A stretch of DNA of 64,000 nt from Spongilla lacustris (GCA_949361645.1 OX442418.1:12186632-12250631); one strand, 5' to 3'; shown: positions 1 to 12,899, counted from the stretch's first letter. Notes: a model not told the origin generated them from the letters alone. Numbers and translations: made by a program.

Positions 1-3000
1 TTGTTATTTCCTTTATTTGGTCAAACATTGTGATTGAATACCAATCATCCCATATCAGGAGGTAAGTTATGATAGTTGGTTATTATAGGTTATGATGTGT
101 TTGTCACCACCTATGATGGTAGATGTTATTTTGTATGCTACAGTGTTTATGTCAAATATTGATACAGGGCATACATTTACATGTATGTATTTATATAATC
201 ATGGTTATCTAGCCAACCACATGTACTTAAAATGGTGTCTAAGACATCGGATATAAGTACAACCACAATTACCAAGCATAGTGATACATGGAAAATGTAT
301 GACATTTTTGTAGCAACAAGACATTCATACCAGTTACACTATATTTACAAACCAAAAATTTTACCACTGGTTTGTAGCAAAAGCAAATTGAGGGAAAGAC
401 AATGGTACATGTAGCTCTACATTATTTTGATTTAACATTAAACTGCTCTTTTCAAGATCTATGTGAATACAAACATGAATGCATATGTATAATATTTCTG
501 TTAATCCCTTTGAATCATTCTGTTTGTGTTTTATGTCGGTATTTTATGATGCTCCATTTTGTTATTTCTTTCCTTTATTTGGTCAAACATTGTGAATACC
601 AATCATCCCATATCAGGTGGTAAGTTATGGTAGTTGGTTATGATATGCTTGCCATTGTAATTGTACTCACCTATGATGGTAGATGTTATTTTGTATGCTA
701 CTGTGCTTACCACAGTGGGGTAGCCAGTATTCATGACGGTAATTTATGTCATATAGGAACATGTCATGTGTAAAATATACCAACAAAATGATGTCTAAAC
801 AAGTGTACACTTAAAATGATATTGTCTATATAAACACATATTTTCAAGGGACATGTTAACTGATAATTTGGGTTGATAACTATCGGCACACATGCTCACC
901 ACATTAGGGCATGTATATATGGCGGCACATGTGCATCAGCATTGCACACTGCCTAGTCGAGCACAGCAAATTTCTTTTTGTTTTGTACATACTTTCGGAC
1001 TCCATTGCCCAGGATTGAAGGCAATGTTACAATCCAGGCTGGGGTTCTGGCACACTCAAGGAGGTGCCTTCATGCCACACCCCCAAATGCTTGGGGTCAC
1101 CACATCCACTGTGAGGAAGGTTAAACAAAATTCTTTACCACTGGTTTGCAATCACCTGAAGGAAAAGAATCTCCACATTTTCTATTCATTCATCTTTCAT
1201 ACTAGAAATTGTTGTTTTTAAGATATCCATTTATATTTTTCATTGTTCCATTTAATAGGGTATTTACAACCATGTATGCATGTGTATAATATTTCTGTTA
1301 ATAGTTTTGAGTCATTCTGTTTCTGTAGTTTCAAATGTGTTGTGTCAGTATTATATGATGTGACCATAATATGACTTTTTGTAATTTCTTTCCTTTATTT
1401 GGTCAAACAATGTGAATACCAATCATCCCTTAACAGTCGGTAAGTTATGGTAGTTGGTTATTGTAGTTTATGATGCGTTTGTAATTGTGATGTTATTTTG
1501 TATACTGCAGTGTTCTGACCATTATATAACATTTTGTTATTTCTTTCCCTTATTTGGTCAAACATTGTGAATACCAATCATCCATATCAGGAGGTAAGTT
1601 ATGGTAGTTGGTTATTGTAGTTTATATAATGTGTTTGTAATTGTGATGTTATTTTGAATGCTGCAGTGTTTATGTCAAGTATTGATGCATGGCATACATT
1701 TACATGTATGATAATCATGGATATCTAGCCAACGATATGTACTTATAATGATGTCTAAGACATGGGATATGGGTACAACCACAATTATCAAGCACACCAT
1801 GTTGAATAGTGATACATGTACATGTACAAATGTATGACTTTTTTGTAGCAACAAGACATTCATACCAGGTACACTATTTTTACAAACCAAAATTTGGACA
1901 ACTGGTTTGTAGCAAAAGCAAATTAAAAGAAAGATAATGGTACATGTAGCTGCACATTATTTAGATTTAACATTAAATTTGCTGTTTTCAAGATCTACGT
2001 GTATACAAACATGAATGCGTATGTATAATATTTCTGTTAATCCGTTTGAATCATTGTGTTTCTCTATGTTGTGGTACATGTACACCAAAGTGCTTAATGT
2101 ATTGTGTCATGATGTGACCATTATATAAGATTTTGTTTTTAATTTGGTCAATCACCAATCATCCCATATCAGGGGGTATGTTATGGTAGTTGGTTATTGT
2201 TGTTTGTGTCATTGTACTAACTAAGATAGATAGATGGTAATTTGTATGCTATTGTGCTTACCACAGTGGGCTTTTACAATAAAGATAATGGTAGTTCCAT
2301 ATAGAATTAATTTGTCATTCCTTTTAGAAATTGTTGTGTTTAAGATCTATTATGATATCCTTGTATTTACAACCATGCATGGATATGTATTATATTTCTG
2401 TTAACCCCTTAGAATCATTCTGTCTGTGTATTATCTCGGTATTTTATGATGCTCCATTTCTTTATTCCTTTCCCTTATTTGGTCAAACATTGTGAATATC
2501 AATCATCCCATATCAGGGGGTAAGTTATGGTAGTTGGTTATGATATGCTTGCCATTGTCATTGTACTCACTACCTACATGTATGATGGTAGATGTTATTA
2601 TGTATGCTACTGTGCTTACCACAGTGGAGATGTCTAAACAAGTGTACACTTAAAATGGTATTGTCTATATAAACACATATTTTCAACAGACATATTAACT
2701 GCTGATTTGGGTTGATAACTATCGGCACACATGCTCACCACATTAGGGCATGTATATATGGTGGCACATGTGCATCAGCATTGCACACTGCTTAGTCGAG
2801 CACAGCAAATTTCTTTTCTTTCCATACTTTTGGACTCCATTGCCCAGGATCAGGGGCAATGTGACAATCCAGGCTGGGGTTCTGGCACACTCAAGGAGGT
2901 GCCTTCATGCCACACCCCCAAATGCTTGGGGTCCCCACACCCACTGTGAGGAAGGTTAAACAAAATTCTTTACCACTGGTTTGCAATCACATGAAGGAAA

Positions 3001-3388
3001 AGAATCTCCACATTTTCTATTAATTAATCACTCTTAAAAGGTCTAAACCATTGTTATGGGATATTTACAACCATGTATGCATATGGATTATATTTCTATT
3101 AATCATTTTGAGTCATTCTGTTTCTCCAGTTTCATGAAAATGCTAAATGTGTTGTGTCTGTATCATATGATGTGACCATAATATAACATTTTGTTGTTCC
3201 TTTCCTTTATTTGGTCAAACAATGTGAATACCAATCATCCCATATCGATATCAGGGGGTAAGTTATGGTAGTTGGTTATTGTAGGTTATGATGTGTTTGT
3301 CATTGCACTCACCACCTGTGATGGTAGATGTTATATTGTATGCTGCAGTGCTTATGTTAAGTATGGATACATGGCATACATGTACAAT
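1..3388. repeat. Array of diverged family-R repeat units
   Basis: No gene is seen. The block is built from copies of a recurring AT-rich unit whose most constant part is a pyrimidine stretch, then TTTATTTGGTCAAACA, then CCAATCATCCCATATCAG followed by GGTAAGTTATGGTAG. Copies of this core end near 65, 620, 1445, 1600, 2180, 2525 and 3260. A second shared segment starting GCTCACCACATTAGGGCATG occurs at 891 and 2731, so there is a higher-order period of about 1.84 kb. Copies differ by many substitutions and indels. Short reading frames here follow the repeat and are not conserved genes. The same family fills 20.3-26.6 kb, 54.4-58.5 kb and 63.1-64 kb. Confidence 0.8.
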
Positions 3389-3785
3389 GGACCTTTTGCC
3401 TCTGATGTCACACATGAATTGTGGGGGGGCAACTTAAAAAATGGCATTACTTCACCATCATAGCACCTACATGCTTTTCCTTTTAAATTTTCATTAAGAA
3501 ACATGTTTTGTTTTTGTTGTATTTCACGATGGAGCTCTGCATGGAATTTCTATACAGCGAAACATTGCGGAAGTTGCTAATGAGTCATGCACAGCTGTGC
3601 TTTTCAATTTTAGGGGGTCAACTTCCGGTAAATTGTCAGCACTGTAACATCTGCACCGTAACTGGCACGGGTACTTCATTTACCATTAATTTCATACTTG
3701 CTGTGTTTCTTCGTGAGGTTCCTATAAGGACTTATGTTTTGTCAAACATAATCAATTAATTTGCACGTCAGAAGGCAAAAGGTCC
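3389..3785. mobile_element. MITE-like insertion with short inverted ends
   Basis: The segment begins GGACCTTTTGCC and ends with GGCAAAAGGTCC, an inverted repeat of about 17 bp with one indel. It interrupts the family-R sequence that normally reads continuously from 'ggcatacat' to 'acatgtatgtattt', so it is a later insertion. Flanks read acatgtacaat and attacatgt, so the target duplication is ambiguous. No coding capacity is recognised. Confidence 0.5.
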
Positions 3786-5320
3786 ATTACATGTATGTAT
3801 TTTATAATCATGGACCTATGGCCAACCATATACATATAAAATGATGTCTAAGACTTGAGATATGGGAACAATCTCTGATGACCCCAATCATCAAGCACCA
3901 TGTTGAATAGTGTTTACGTGTTGCTAGCATTTTGTAAATGAAAAAATAAATTCTTAACCACTGGTTACGAATCACATGACTTTGGTTTAATTAAACGCTA
4001 CTACTAGAAATTCCAATACACAGGTAGCAGTATATTAAAAGTACATTTTGTGGTGTGGTGGCATTTTTGCAGGGAAAAGTGTCCATGCTTTTTTACCAGT
4101 GGTAAATAAATTAATCTTTGAACTTTATTTTGAAAGAATGATGTAATGCCACAGAGATTATTCTTACATTGTACACAATTTTGTGTTCTTTAAAGGAGCC
4201 ATAAATTAACCTGGTATCTATATTCATACATGTATGAATATGTCATTTTTCATAGTATTTATCTTTCAGAATGTAATTGTTTCCTTTAAATTTATGGCAT
4301 TTTGTTATTCCTTTCCTTTGTTTTGTCAAAGAATGTGAATACCAATCATCCCATATCAGTAGTTGGTTATAGTAGGTTATGATGTGTTTGTCACTGTACT
4401 CACTACCTATGACGGTAGATGTTATTTTGTATGCTACTGTGCTTACCACAGTGGGGTTGTCCAGCAGAATCCATAATGAGTCAAAGTGTATTTGTGATCA
4501 TAGTAACACATACTTACAATCATGGGAACTGAACATGTGCATCTGTATGTGGCATATGTTTGTATCTTGGGAACCATGACAACCACTGTGCACTAAATCT
4601 TCATCATGAAGAGACATGTTATAAGTGTGCAAGTAAATAAAAACATCCTCTATGTGAAAGTTGGTGGTATATAGGATTTGAAGGCAATAGTGGTGTAAAA
4701 AGCATGGAAACAAGGGTTGAATGATAAGGAAAAACGAAATAGTCCTATATTTAGCCCGTTTTTTATTCATAATTGGATGCTTTCAACAGTCACGCTACAT
4801 CTAAATATATTCACTTAGCAACAGACATTTCATCACTCATAATCTTATATACCACAATAATGGAGAGAGAGTACTTTGCATTTTAAAATGCAAAAAGGAC
4901 CAAAATAAGAGCCTCCGACGTTGCAATTATGATACCATAGAGAAACACTGATCACTTAGCTACAATCTGAACTTGGTATATGTCATTTACATAGTAATCA
5001 TGTATATCTACATGTCATAACCAGAAATAACGCAGCCATGGATGATACATATTGTTCAGTACATAAACAATGTTATACTCAGTATTGGTACTAATACCAG
5101 TGAAACTTTTACTCTCTCTGGCTCTTGTGATATGACAGCAAAAGATGTGTCCACCATCTCTTCATTTATTACAGTGTTCTGTAAATTAAAGTGATCTGTG
5201 TCAACTCAACTTATAAACAGTATTCATGTAGATATGTTTCATACTCTGGCAGTAGTGTATCAGTGAATTCGTCATCATCACATACGTGACCATTGAGGTC
5301 ACCTCACTCCATGCACCAGG
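3786..5320. repeat. Family-R remnants, then unannotated AT-rich DNA
   Basis: A further family-R unit lies at about 4295-4460 (TATCAG acceptor-like core but no GTAAGT). The stretch 4660-4760 (ggtggtatataggatttgaaggc and following) is repeated with small differences at 62930-63020. From about 4860 to 5320 nothing is recognised. Confidence 0.5.
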
Positions 5321-5324
5321 GAAA

Positions 5325-5755
5325 TAGTAGGTAAGGGGAGGGGTAGGGGTAGTAGTAGGTAAGAGGAGTAGGGGTATAAACATAGTAGGTAAGAGGAGGA
5401 GTAGGGGTAGTAGTAGGTAAGGGGAGGAATAGGAGTAGTAGGTCATGGGCATTCCCAGGGGGCCCCCCACTTCTAATGAATTAAAGTATTCAGTATTACT
5501 AGCAACATGTGCACCCCCCTTCCCACCCCCCACCCCCTCCGGCTGAATCGGCCGAAAGCGGACAACACCCCTATAGTAATATTTGGCTGTCAAATGATGC
5601 CCCCTTACCCTATCCTGGCCCCACCCTTCCAGAAATGCTGGGGGCGCCCATGGTAGTAGGTAAGGGGAGGAGTAGGGGTAGTAGTAGGGGTAGTGGTAGT
5701 TATTGGGAGGGGTAGGGGTAGTAGTAGGTAAGGGGAGGAGTAGGGTACATAAGGG
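5325..5755. repeat. GTA/GGGGA-rich degenerate minisatellite
   Basis: Degenerate tandem units of the type gtagtaggtaaggggagga occupy 5325-5450 and again 5650-5755. Between them lies a C-rich segment with CCCACCCCC runs. The minus-strand reading frame across it is rich in Tyr/Pro/Ser/Leu only because of the repeat and is not regarded as a gene. Confidence 0.75.
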
Positions 5756-6904
5756 TATATGTATGCAGGTATCTCGTCCACCATTACGCACACCTACCAT
5801 TAGAGTACCAAGCTTTCCTATTTGGTTGTAAGAGGCATCACAAAAGAAAGGTTCTGTAGCATGAATATCATGTAGAATTCACCTATTTTTTTCTATGCAC
5901 ACTCAGTGCCTTGTTAAGCAATGCACCTGCACTAACGTCACAAACAGCTGACCTTTTGTGCTAACCATGGGTGGGATTGCAAAAGGCATCATTTAGCCCA
6001 TTTAACAGTATGCTATTCCTTACAATAGCCTTTTTGAAGCTACCTTTATATTCCCTCAGTATGGTTTTTTTGGTTCATACAGACAGAAGCTAAAAGTACA
6101 GAAAATGAACACATGCAATGAATATACAATTTCATGTATGGGTACTTGATAAACAGAAGCCATGTTAAAACTGTTTATTGACCTGGGCAGACCTTTTTCT
6201 ATTGATGACAGGGCACAGTTTCCCATGTATCTACACAATGAATTCTGACCTCTATAGTTTAGTAACACACACTTGTGCTACTTTTTAAAAATAAGTTGTA
6301 GAGTCTTGTATAGCCATACATCAATGTAAAGAATAGAAAGGATCTACATGACATTTGTATACGGTATGCGTGTGACCTCTCAGTCACGTGGATACACAAG
6401 GGTCAACTGGTGTACATCTAATCGAACGTACCGATTGGGTTTGGTAGCTTTCCAAGCCGATTACCCTGTGGTAGCATTTCTCCAGCAGCATGTTTGGCTT
6501 CGGTCGACGGTCGTGCGTTCTTGGAATCGCATTCTTTTCGCAGAAGGAGAAGCGATGGAATCGTCCCGATGTTCTGCACTCTTCGTGGCCGCTGAATTTT
6601 CGTTGTATCGTTGCCTCTTTAAAGTTTAGTTTAAGCTCGACTTACGAATACGTGCCACAATTTCACTAGGTTAATAGGTGTATGGCCCAGACCGTACACA
6701 TTGGATTACATATATACAGCTACTGGAGCAAAATATGACCAAGTTCTAAACTATTTGATCGTTTTGAGTCCTGTCAGATACAGGATGCTAAAATATACGC
6801 CATTTGCTAACACCACCACCGATATATACAATGTAGCCTCGATACATTTTGACCACTGAAGCGAGAATGCCAATGAATTCTGAAGCTATTGGTGTGATTT
6901 TCAT
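5756..6904. other. No gene recognised
   Basis: About 1.1 kb without convincing features. The part from 6380 to 6650 is richer in CpG than its surroundings and holds open frames on both strands (plus 6348-6629), but no recognisable domain or splice structure was found. Confidence 0.4.
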
Positions 6905-7206
6905 TTCTTAGAAGTGTTCCTATCTCGAGTTATGCGTGGTCAAAGAACAAGAAGAAGAAGAAGAAGAAGAAGGAGAAATACGGTGGGACTGGGTACGAGA
7001 TTAAACAAGCGTTTTGTTCTCCCCAACCACGCGGTTTTATGACATCAAACAAACGCGAAACTGCTCGTTTTGGACTGCTTGTTCGACGATGACAAAAGTT
7101 AAGCGATCCGATTGATAGGAGTCCCGTTAGAAGCAGGTCCCGTTTTTAATGACATTCATAATCGGGGTCAAATCCTATATGAGAGTTACCGTAACTCTCG
7201 ATAACC
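6905..7206 (+). repeat. Dispersed repeat family B, copy 1
   Basis: This stretch runs from TTCCTATCTCGAGTTATG to GAGAGTTACCGTAACTCTC, the latter a palindrome. It is homologous to the reverse complement of 58545-58815, and its 3' end (ATCCTATATGAGAGT) recurs at 40605-40655. A short (GAA)n tract, 6948-6971, sits inside this copy only. No coding capacity. It could be a MITE or SINE; no promoter boxes were recognised. Confidence 0.6.
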
Positions 7207-8240
7207 TTCCATTCATGGATAGCATTACAGCATATGCAGCATGTGTGCAGTCAATGTACAAGGGTACTATCCCAGGAAGTTTGAATGTACACTGTTAAAC
7301 ACTTAGAGCCATTCTATTTCTTTATGTTGTGGCTGGTTCATTTTTAAAAATGCTAGATGTGTTGTGTCAGTATTATATGATGTGACCATTATATAACATT
7401 TTGTTATTCCTTTCCTTTATTTGGTCAAACATTGTGAATACCAACCATCCCATATCAGATGGTAAGTTATGGTAGTTGGTTATTGTAGGTTATGATACCA
7501 ACTACATGTACATTGTATGATGTACATATATACTAAAAATGATGTCCATGACATGGGAACAATTACGCCAATCAGCAAGCACCATGTAGAATAATGTTTA
7601 CATGTTTATCAAGATAAAAGTTCCTATCCATTGGACATGGAGTTAAAAAGACAATACTATATTCACATTCATTATGTGTATTCCACTGGTAGTATAGTGT
7701 TATGTTGCATGGGGTCCGATGAAAATAAAAAATCTTATCCATTGGTTTGTGATCACATGGAGGTAAAATGACAATGCTATATTCACATTCATCTAATACT
7801 ACATGTATAATTTCCAACGTCCGTACGTCCGTACGTCCGTCCGCGTAACCACCTATTTATAAACTCCGCCTAGCCTCTACAATTGTGGGTTTGAACACAA
7901 CTAGCAACGCGTACCTAGCAACCAATAGAAACGACCACTCCCACACAAATGACCAATGGCAATTGACTGGTGTTCATTCTTATCGTACAGACCGGAAGTA
8001 GTACATGTACATGTACATGTATTTCATTGCGTGCGCGGGCTATTAAATAGGTTGCGTAGTAACCGTATATTACAACAGGTGGTAGATTGTATGTTTAAAA
8101 AAAAAAAAAAAAACATTCTGCACTTCTTATAGAATCACTTCCGTGATTTTTCACGGGGTAAGACCTAGTTACTACTACTTGTATAAATTCCAATACGTAG
8201 AGTAAATTCGCCTCAATTGGATCAGCAGTTCAGCACCTAT
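7207..8240. repeat. Family-R unit and unannotated DNA
   Basis: A family-R core (TTTATTTGGTCAAACA ... CATATCAGATGGTAAGTT) lies at about 7395-7480. The segment just before it (7200-7240) is repeated at 58183-58220. From 7560 to 8240 the DNA contains short direct repeats of CCGTACGT (7820-7840), an ACATGT run near 8010 and a poly-A tract (8096-8113), but no gene. Confidence 0.5.
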
Positions 8241-8999
8241 CAGTGTTGCCGCGGTCCACTACTTTTCAGTGGACCGTGGACCGCGGTCAAACCTAAGTAG
8301 CCAGACCGTGACCGGACCGCGACCGTGCACAAATCAAACAATCCAGGACCGTGACCGTCGGTCGGACCGACGGTCGGACCGACGGTCGGACCGCGGTCCA
8401 CAATGCTGATAATATAAATCCAAGAAAGGCAATGCAAATGCAACAATGACAACACATACATACACACACACACATTATGAAACATACAACAAAGTACAAA
8501 GTCTGAAAAAACAATGCTATTTCCAGAAGTATTGATTGTGGCGTAAAAGAATGGTCTTGTGAAGTCTTTCTGCATGGAAGCAGGCGCCATCTTTTTTTGT
8601 CGGTTATGTTTTTGGCCGTGGAAAAAACCCTTTCAGAGGAAGCTGATGAAGCGGGGATGGCCAAGTATTTTTTTCTCCTATTTCGGGTTCTTGACTTTCA
8701 CTAGCACTACTGGTGGCATAAGAATCGGTACTCATCCTAGTTCTATAATACGCACACTCAAAATATTTTTTAAAAGCAGGGCACCAATAGATCACGTGCA
8801 CGCCATGTGCATGCCATGCGTATTTAGGCGTGGGTACGAGGGGGACCGCGGTCAGACCGTCGGTCCAGTACTGCTTGGACCGTGACCGTCCGTGACCGTC
8901 CGTGAATGAAAATAATAAGGACCGAGGCTCGCGGTCCAGCTAAAAATGGCGAGGACTGCGGTCCGGACCGTCGGTCCCGGTCGGACCGCGGCAACACTG
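8241..8999 (-). mobile_element. Internally deleted hAT-type element with GGACCG-rich ends
   Basis: The 759-bp element has perfect 17-bp terminal inverted repeats, CAGTGTTGCCGCGGTCC at 8241-8257 and its complement at 8983-8999. The CAGTG start is typical of hAT transposons. Both subterminal regions (about 8250-8400 and 8845-8990) are dense in GGACCG/CGGTCC motifs, including tandem CGACGGTCGGAC units. The middle keeps a minus-strand remnant of the hAT dimerisation domain. An 8-bp target duplication expected for hAT is not evident (flanks gcacctat and aatggata), so either a flank has changed or the true ends differ slightly. Confidence 0.8.
8480..8664 (-). pseudogene. hAT transposase C-terminal (dimerisation) fragment
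   Basis: Minus-strand translation from 8664 reads AIPASSASSERVFSTAKN, then TDKKR. This is the hallmark core of the hAT C-terminal dimerisation domain (family consensus P.SSA.SER.FS). Only the last few dozen residues survive, and the frame drifts after KKR, where the usual RLLP motif is followed by unrelated residues. Upstream transposase domains (BED finger, DDE core) are absent, which agrees with internal deletion of the surrounding TIR-bounded element. Not expected to be functional. Confidence 0.8.
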
Positions 9000-9074
9000 A
9001 ATGGATAATTCACTTTTACACTCTCACCAATGGACCCTTTTCATCGCGTGAGCAATGACATTAAAATTATTTGT
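9000..9074. other. Spacer between two mobile elements
   Basis: Short AT-rich spacer between the hAT element and the next MITE. Nothing recognised. Confidence 0.4.
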
Positions 9075-9323
9075 TGTCCGCCATCTTGGTGCTCAAGTTA
9101 CTATAGGACGATATGGGCAAAACAAAGCTTTTGGTTATTACTGTACGTTCACAGTAAGTGATTATGAGTTTGGCCTTATTTTTTTACAGTGGGCACTGAC
9201 ATCATTCCATGGTAAGAATACAAAAGTATTACGAGACCCAAAACAGGCATAAATAATAATAATTAAAAAACTGTAAATTGGCCATACCGTTCTATAATAA
9301 CTTGAGCACCAAGATGGCGGACA
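9075..9323. mobile_element. MITE with about 45-bp terminal inverted repeats
   Basis: The left arm (9075-9118) begins TGTCCGCCATCTTGGTGCTC and the right arm (9279-9323) is its near-perfect complement, differing at about three positions. The 249-bp unit has no coding potential. Flanks show no clear target duplication, so superfamily assignment is open. Confidence 0.75.
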
Positions 9324-10069
9324 GCATTGCCTCAAATGAATTTTATTAAATCAATTTTCATGTGATTTTTGACGTCATATGAAAGGGGTCTATTGCGTAT
9401 CTGTTAACCTGGTTTAATGATTTCTTTAACTTTTGTGAAACATGGCCTCCTGAACAGAGCTACTAGTAGGGTAGCGTCTGTCGGTCAGAGTGCTCGCCAC
9501 ACTTACTTTCAAACGTGGCGCTAGGGCTTACCTGACGTTTGTATGTCTTGGCACAAAATGGAAGTAATACTCCTGGGACTCAGTGTTTACGGCACATTGT
9601 TCAAGTTTTATTTACTATTACCGTTTTTGCAAAATAATTATACAAAGTTAGCTACCTCATTTATAGGTAAAAATGGCGCGGTAAACACCGCACAATTGCT
9701 GGCGGGTTCTATTGGTGCAAGTGAGTGTTAGCGAGGTATGTAGCACAGATTAAGTAAAATCGTGCTATTATAGAAGAGTAGTTATTCCTGTACAATATAC
9801 TTAGCTTCGTTTTAAAAGAAACCTTATGACTGGAGAATTAGTGAGGGTGGCGAACACTCCAACGGAATTTACGCTCGTAAGTAGTAGTCGCCAGGGGTGG
9901 CGACTACTCCTACCTCCACAAATTATGTCTTTAGGCTTAAATTGGTAACCATTAGGCTCCCAAATGTGTCCTATACCTTGTGTGCTAAGCGTTTGAGGTT
10001 TGTATGTTGTGGAGGAGTGTTCGCCATAGGGTACATACACGGGTTGTATCTCATTCCGCATGCGGTCCT
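9324..10069. other. No gene recognised; one perfect hairpin
   Basis: Mostly unannotated. At 9883-9908 there is a perfect 11-bp hairpin (AGTAGTCGCCA, loop GGGG). It is nested within a second inverted pair, GGTGGCGAACACTCC (9846-9860) and GGAGTGTTCGCC (10012-10023). This suggests another small foldback element, about 9845-10025. Confidence 0.4.
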
Positions 10070-12238
10070 TTCAGCTAAAAGCCTATTCTTAAATAGGTAG
10101 TTGACAATTTTTTTCAAATTACTTTTTTAGCCATAAATTGTATATCATTAGAAAGAGCAAAAGTTTTGCATTCCAACGATACCTTACTTGCTCGATGATG
10201 TATCTCCCTGCGAGTACCACGTAATTTTAAAGATCAGAATAAAAACGATCGGTAACGTACGCGAATGAATGGGATGTAAACTGTCCAGGTTGAGTTTCTA
10301 TTGAATACAGAGACATTTATAAGTGCGCAACATTAAAATTATTTTCATCTATAATATGTCAAAATAACGAAGTAGGTCATTGCGTCATATAATATACGCA
10401 TGTGCGCAGTGCGATGAAGATTAAGGTTAATATGAAACAAACTCTAGACAGATGTAACTACTATTATTACTCATAGCAATGATAAAAATTATCACTGTAT
10501 ATGCAAGAGGTTCATGGATTTAAGTCCATTGAAGTTAATATCGGCAGGGTAATCTGCAAGTAGCCCATATGTAACAGTCTCCCCTTCTTACTCTGCTTCA
10601 TCTGTTTTTCAATCATTGACAATGACTTTAGGAATTTTAGATTCCATTGCAAAGGTTTCCATTATAGAGTACGTGTGTAGCAAACATGAGATCCCAAGAA
10701 AGTAATATCTTTTCCATTATACATTACTTCTACTATTAGATCAGTTTTAAAAAATGCATGCACACAAAGTTCATATGCACAATAACTAACTGTGGTAGGC
10801 TTAAACATTCTCTTGAAACTCGTTCAATAACTGGAAATATATTACCGATAAGTACACTGTACTCCAAACATGCAGCAATAGACTGCTTTACACAACAAGA
10901 AACAATATGCAGCTTTTTCATCACTTTGAGTATTTATGCTTGTCAAATTACTTTCCATCATATGCATGTACTTCCTCTTTCAATTGTAATTGATTATTTA
11001 CAGCTTTCATTTTACATTCTTTCATTATTTTATTTTTCTTATGTTCTTTATTTTTAGAAGATATTTTGTATCTGCTCTAACTCTGATAAGAATATCTCAA
11101 TGCAACCAGTCATCTTTTTTAACTGCCTTACTTCAGCCTAACTGCAGTATCTAAGCTTAGTTGACATGGGACAGGAAATGTTTGGTTGTCTGCTCTCATG
11201 AGTATTAATAAAACTGAAAGAGAAGGATAGATAAGTGCATGTGCTATGGGGACTATATCAATTGGAAGTCAAAATGGAAAATTTACAAATAAAACAGCAT
11301 CATTCCAAGCTCTAGAAAGTGTGATTCTTATGCCTTTAGGCTGATTTGCTCCGTTGTCAACTACCTTGGCTGTTTCGTTTGGGTTAGTTCAGTAATTTGT
11401 AGTCATGCACAACGCTAATCCATTTATTAAGGGTACCACTGATGCTGACTTATTTATATGCTCTTCAATGAGACACTCTTGATCAAGAACAATCTTCATT
11501 CTGAATAGCAACAAAACAGATTGGAACGTTATTTTGTTCATGTATGCATATGTATAAAATTGAATATGAATTAAGGGCTTGACAATATCTATGTGTGGGC
11601 ACCATCTTATTGCAATTCTAAAACAATAAAAATAAACTACTTTCTTAGGACTTCAAGTTAATGTTGTTCACAACTATGTGCTTCAAAGAATAGGGTGTGT
11701 AATAAATAGAATTGTCACAACGTTAACACAACACATTGTGTTATATTAAAGGTCTACTTGGTTATGCTCTGTACATATGAAATCTATGTTAATCTTATAG
11801 ACTGAAGCGTAAATATAGTGATTTCAAATAAAATGATAGGTGCTTTCAAGCAGGCCAATACGAAACGCCTAGGCCATTAAAGCACCCTTTGGGCACCATC
11901 CAAATCTCCTGAAACTTTATTGTATCATTAACTTGGACCTTTACTAACTAAAAATCATTATCCTGTGATTGTGCATCAAAAGACTAATTCAAGACTCATT
12001 TGCAAGATTTTACTACAAATTGAAAGCGCCTGATATCGATGGATCGTGAAGTAGTTTGAATTTAGGCTATTGCAATGCATTCTACAACCAATTGCCTTCC
12101 TCGATCGAGTAATGAAGTCGGGTAAACCGCTCACGTAACGGAGCAAGTTTCTACGCTTCTATGTATACTTTTCAAACTTTCACAAATTCCAGTCCAATTT
12201 TTGACGTACTTTTACATGTAGATCAACTATTTACGGAC
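10070..12238 (+). repeat. 2.1-kb repeat C, copy 1 (inverted partner at 59-61 kb)
   Basis: The whole segment aligns, by eye, with the reverse complement of 58985-61115. Matching landmarks include GGAAAGAGCAAAA, CTGTCCAGGTTGAGTTT, GAATAGCAACAAA, the TAATAAATAG stretch near 11700 (with CTATTTATTGCACACC at 59511), and TTTACGGACCC at the right end. Divergence is substantial, so this is an old dispersed element rather than a recent duplication. On the minus strand around 10,740-10,900 a broken reading frame corresponds to the better-preserved frame at 60218-60526 in the other copy. Confidence 0.7.
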
Positions 12239-12899
12239 CCGAATACGTAGTCTCGTGCCCAGACCCAATGCATCGCAGCTGCGGATGAATTACATTACCG
12301 CTACGCTTGCATAGGGTCTGGAGACATTCGCGTACAATGTTTGTGCCGTGCAGGGCCCAATGTTTACAAGTTAATGTCAGGTTATAAACACACTGTCATG
12401 TGACACTTGAATGAATACTGCATGGTGGCTGCTGTGCCTATGGTGTGCTCTAAACAGAGTAGCGAAAAGTAAACGGAGCTCTGTCTTACCAGTCGTTATC
12501 CATTGAAGCGTTTAAGGCCCGGGAGGTTAGAAGGTGTTTATACCGCCGTGTTTCTACAAGGCCCAAAACGGCTACTTGGCTTAGACTCTCAAGCATATGC
12601 GGTTGTACTAACTACGAACGCGCTCCAAACAACAGCACCAATCTTCAGCCACGCTAACAAAGCTTTCTTTCTTTGCTTCGCGAGTTGATTGATAATGACA
12701 TCATTCTTATTGTATAAAAGTCACGCGTTTTTAAGTATATTCATCATAAACACGAAATTTGATTGGTTGCGTTACAAATCCTGCTCCCTGTGCACAAACG
12801 TTGTACGCGAATGTCACCAGACCCTATGCAAGCGTAGCGGTAATGTAATTCATCCGCAGCTGCGATGCATTGGGTCTGGGCACGAGACTACCGAATACG
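12239..12899. mobile_element. Mutator-like MITE, 99-bp TIRs and 9-bp target duplication
   Basis: The element 12248-12890 (643 bp) starts TAGTCTCGTGCCCAGACCC and ends with the complement. The arms are 99 bp long (12248-12346 and 12792-12890) with about two mismatches. A perfect 9-bp direct repeat, CCGAATACG, flanks it at 12239-12247 and 12891-12899. Long TIRs plus a 9-bp duplication are the signature of Mutator-like elements. The interior shows no transposase, so it is non-autonomous. It inserted at the right edge of repeat C copy 1. High arm identity and an intact duplication imply recent movement. Confidence 0.88.

Noticed and set aside
892..3010. Frames starting [10 protein letters not shown] at 892 and 2731
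   Set aside because: Both lie in repeated sequence; other copies of the same segment (20.1, 21.7, 24.8 kb) are shortened by deletions or shifted in frame, so there is no conserved protein.
5201..5800. Minus-strand 199-codon frame
   Set aside because: Low-complexity Tyr/Pro/Ser/Leu product of a degenerate minisatellite.
6348..6629. 93-codon plus frame in a CpG-richer stretch
   Set aside because: No motif, no splice context; an overlapping open minus frame looks equally plausible, so neither can be supported.
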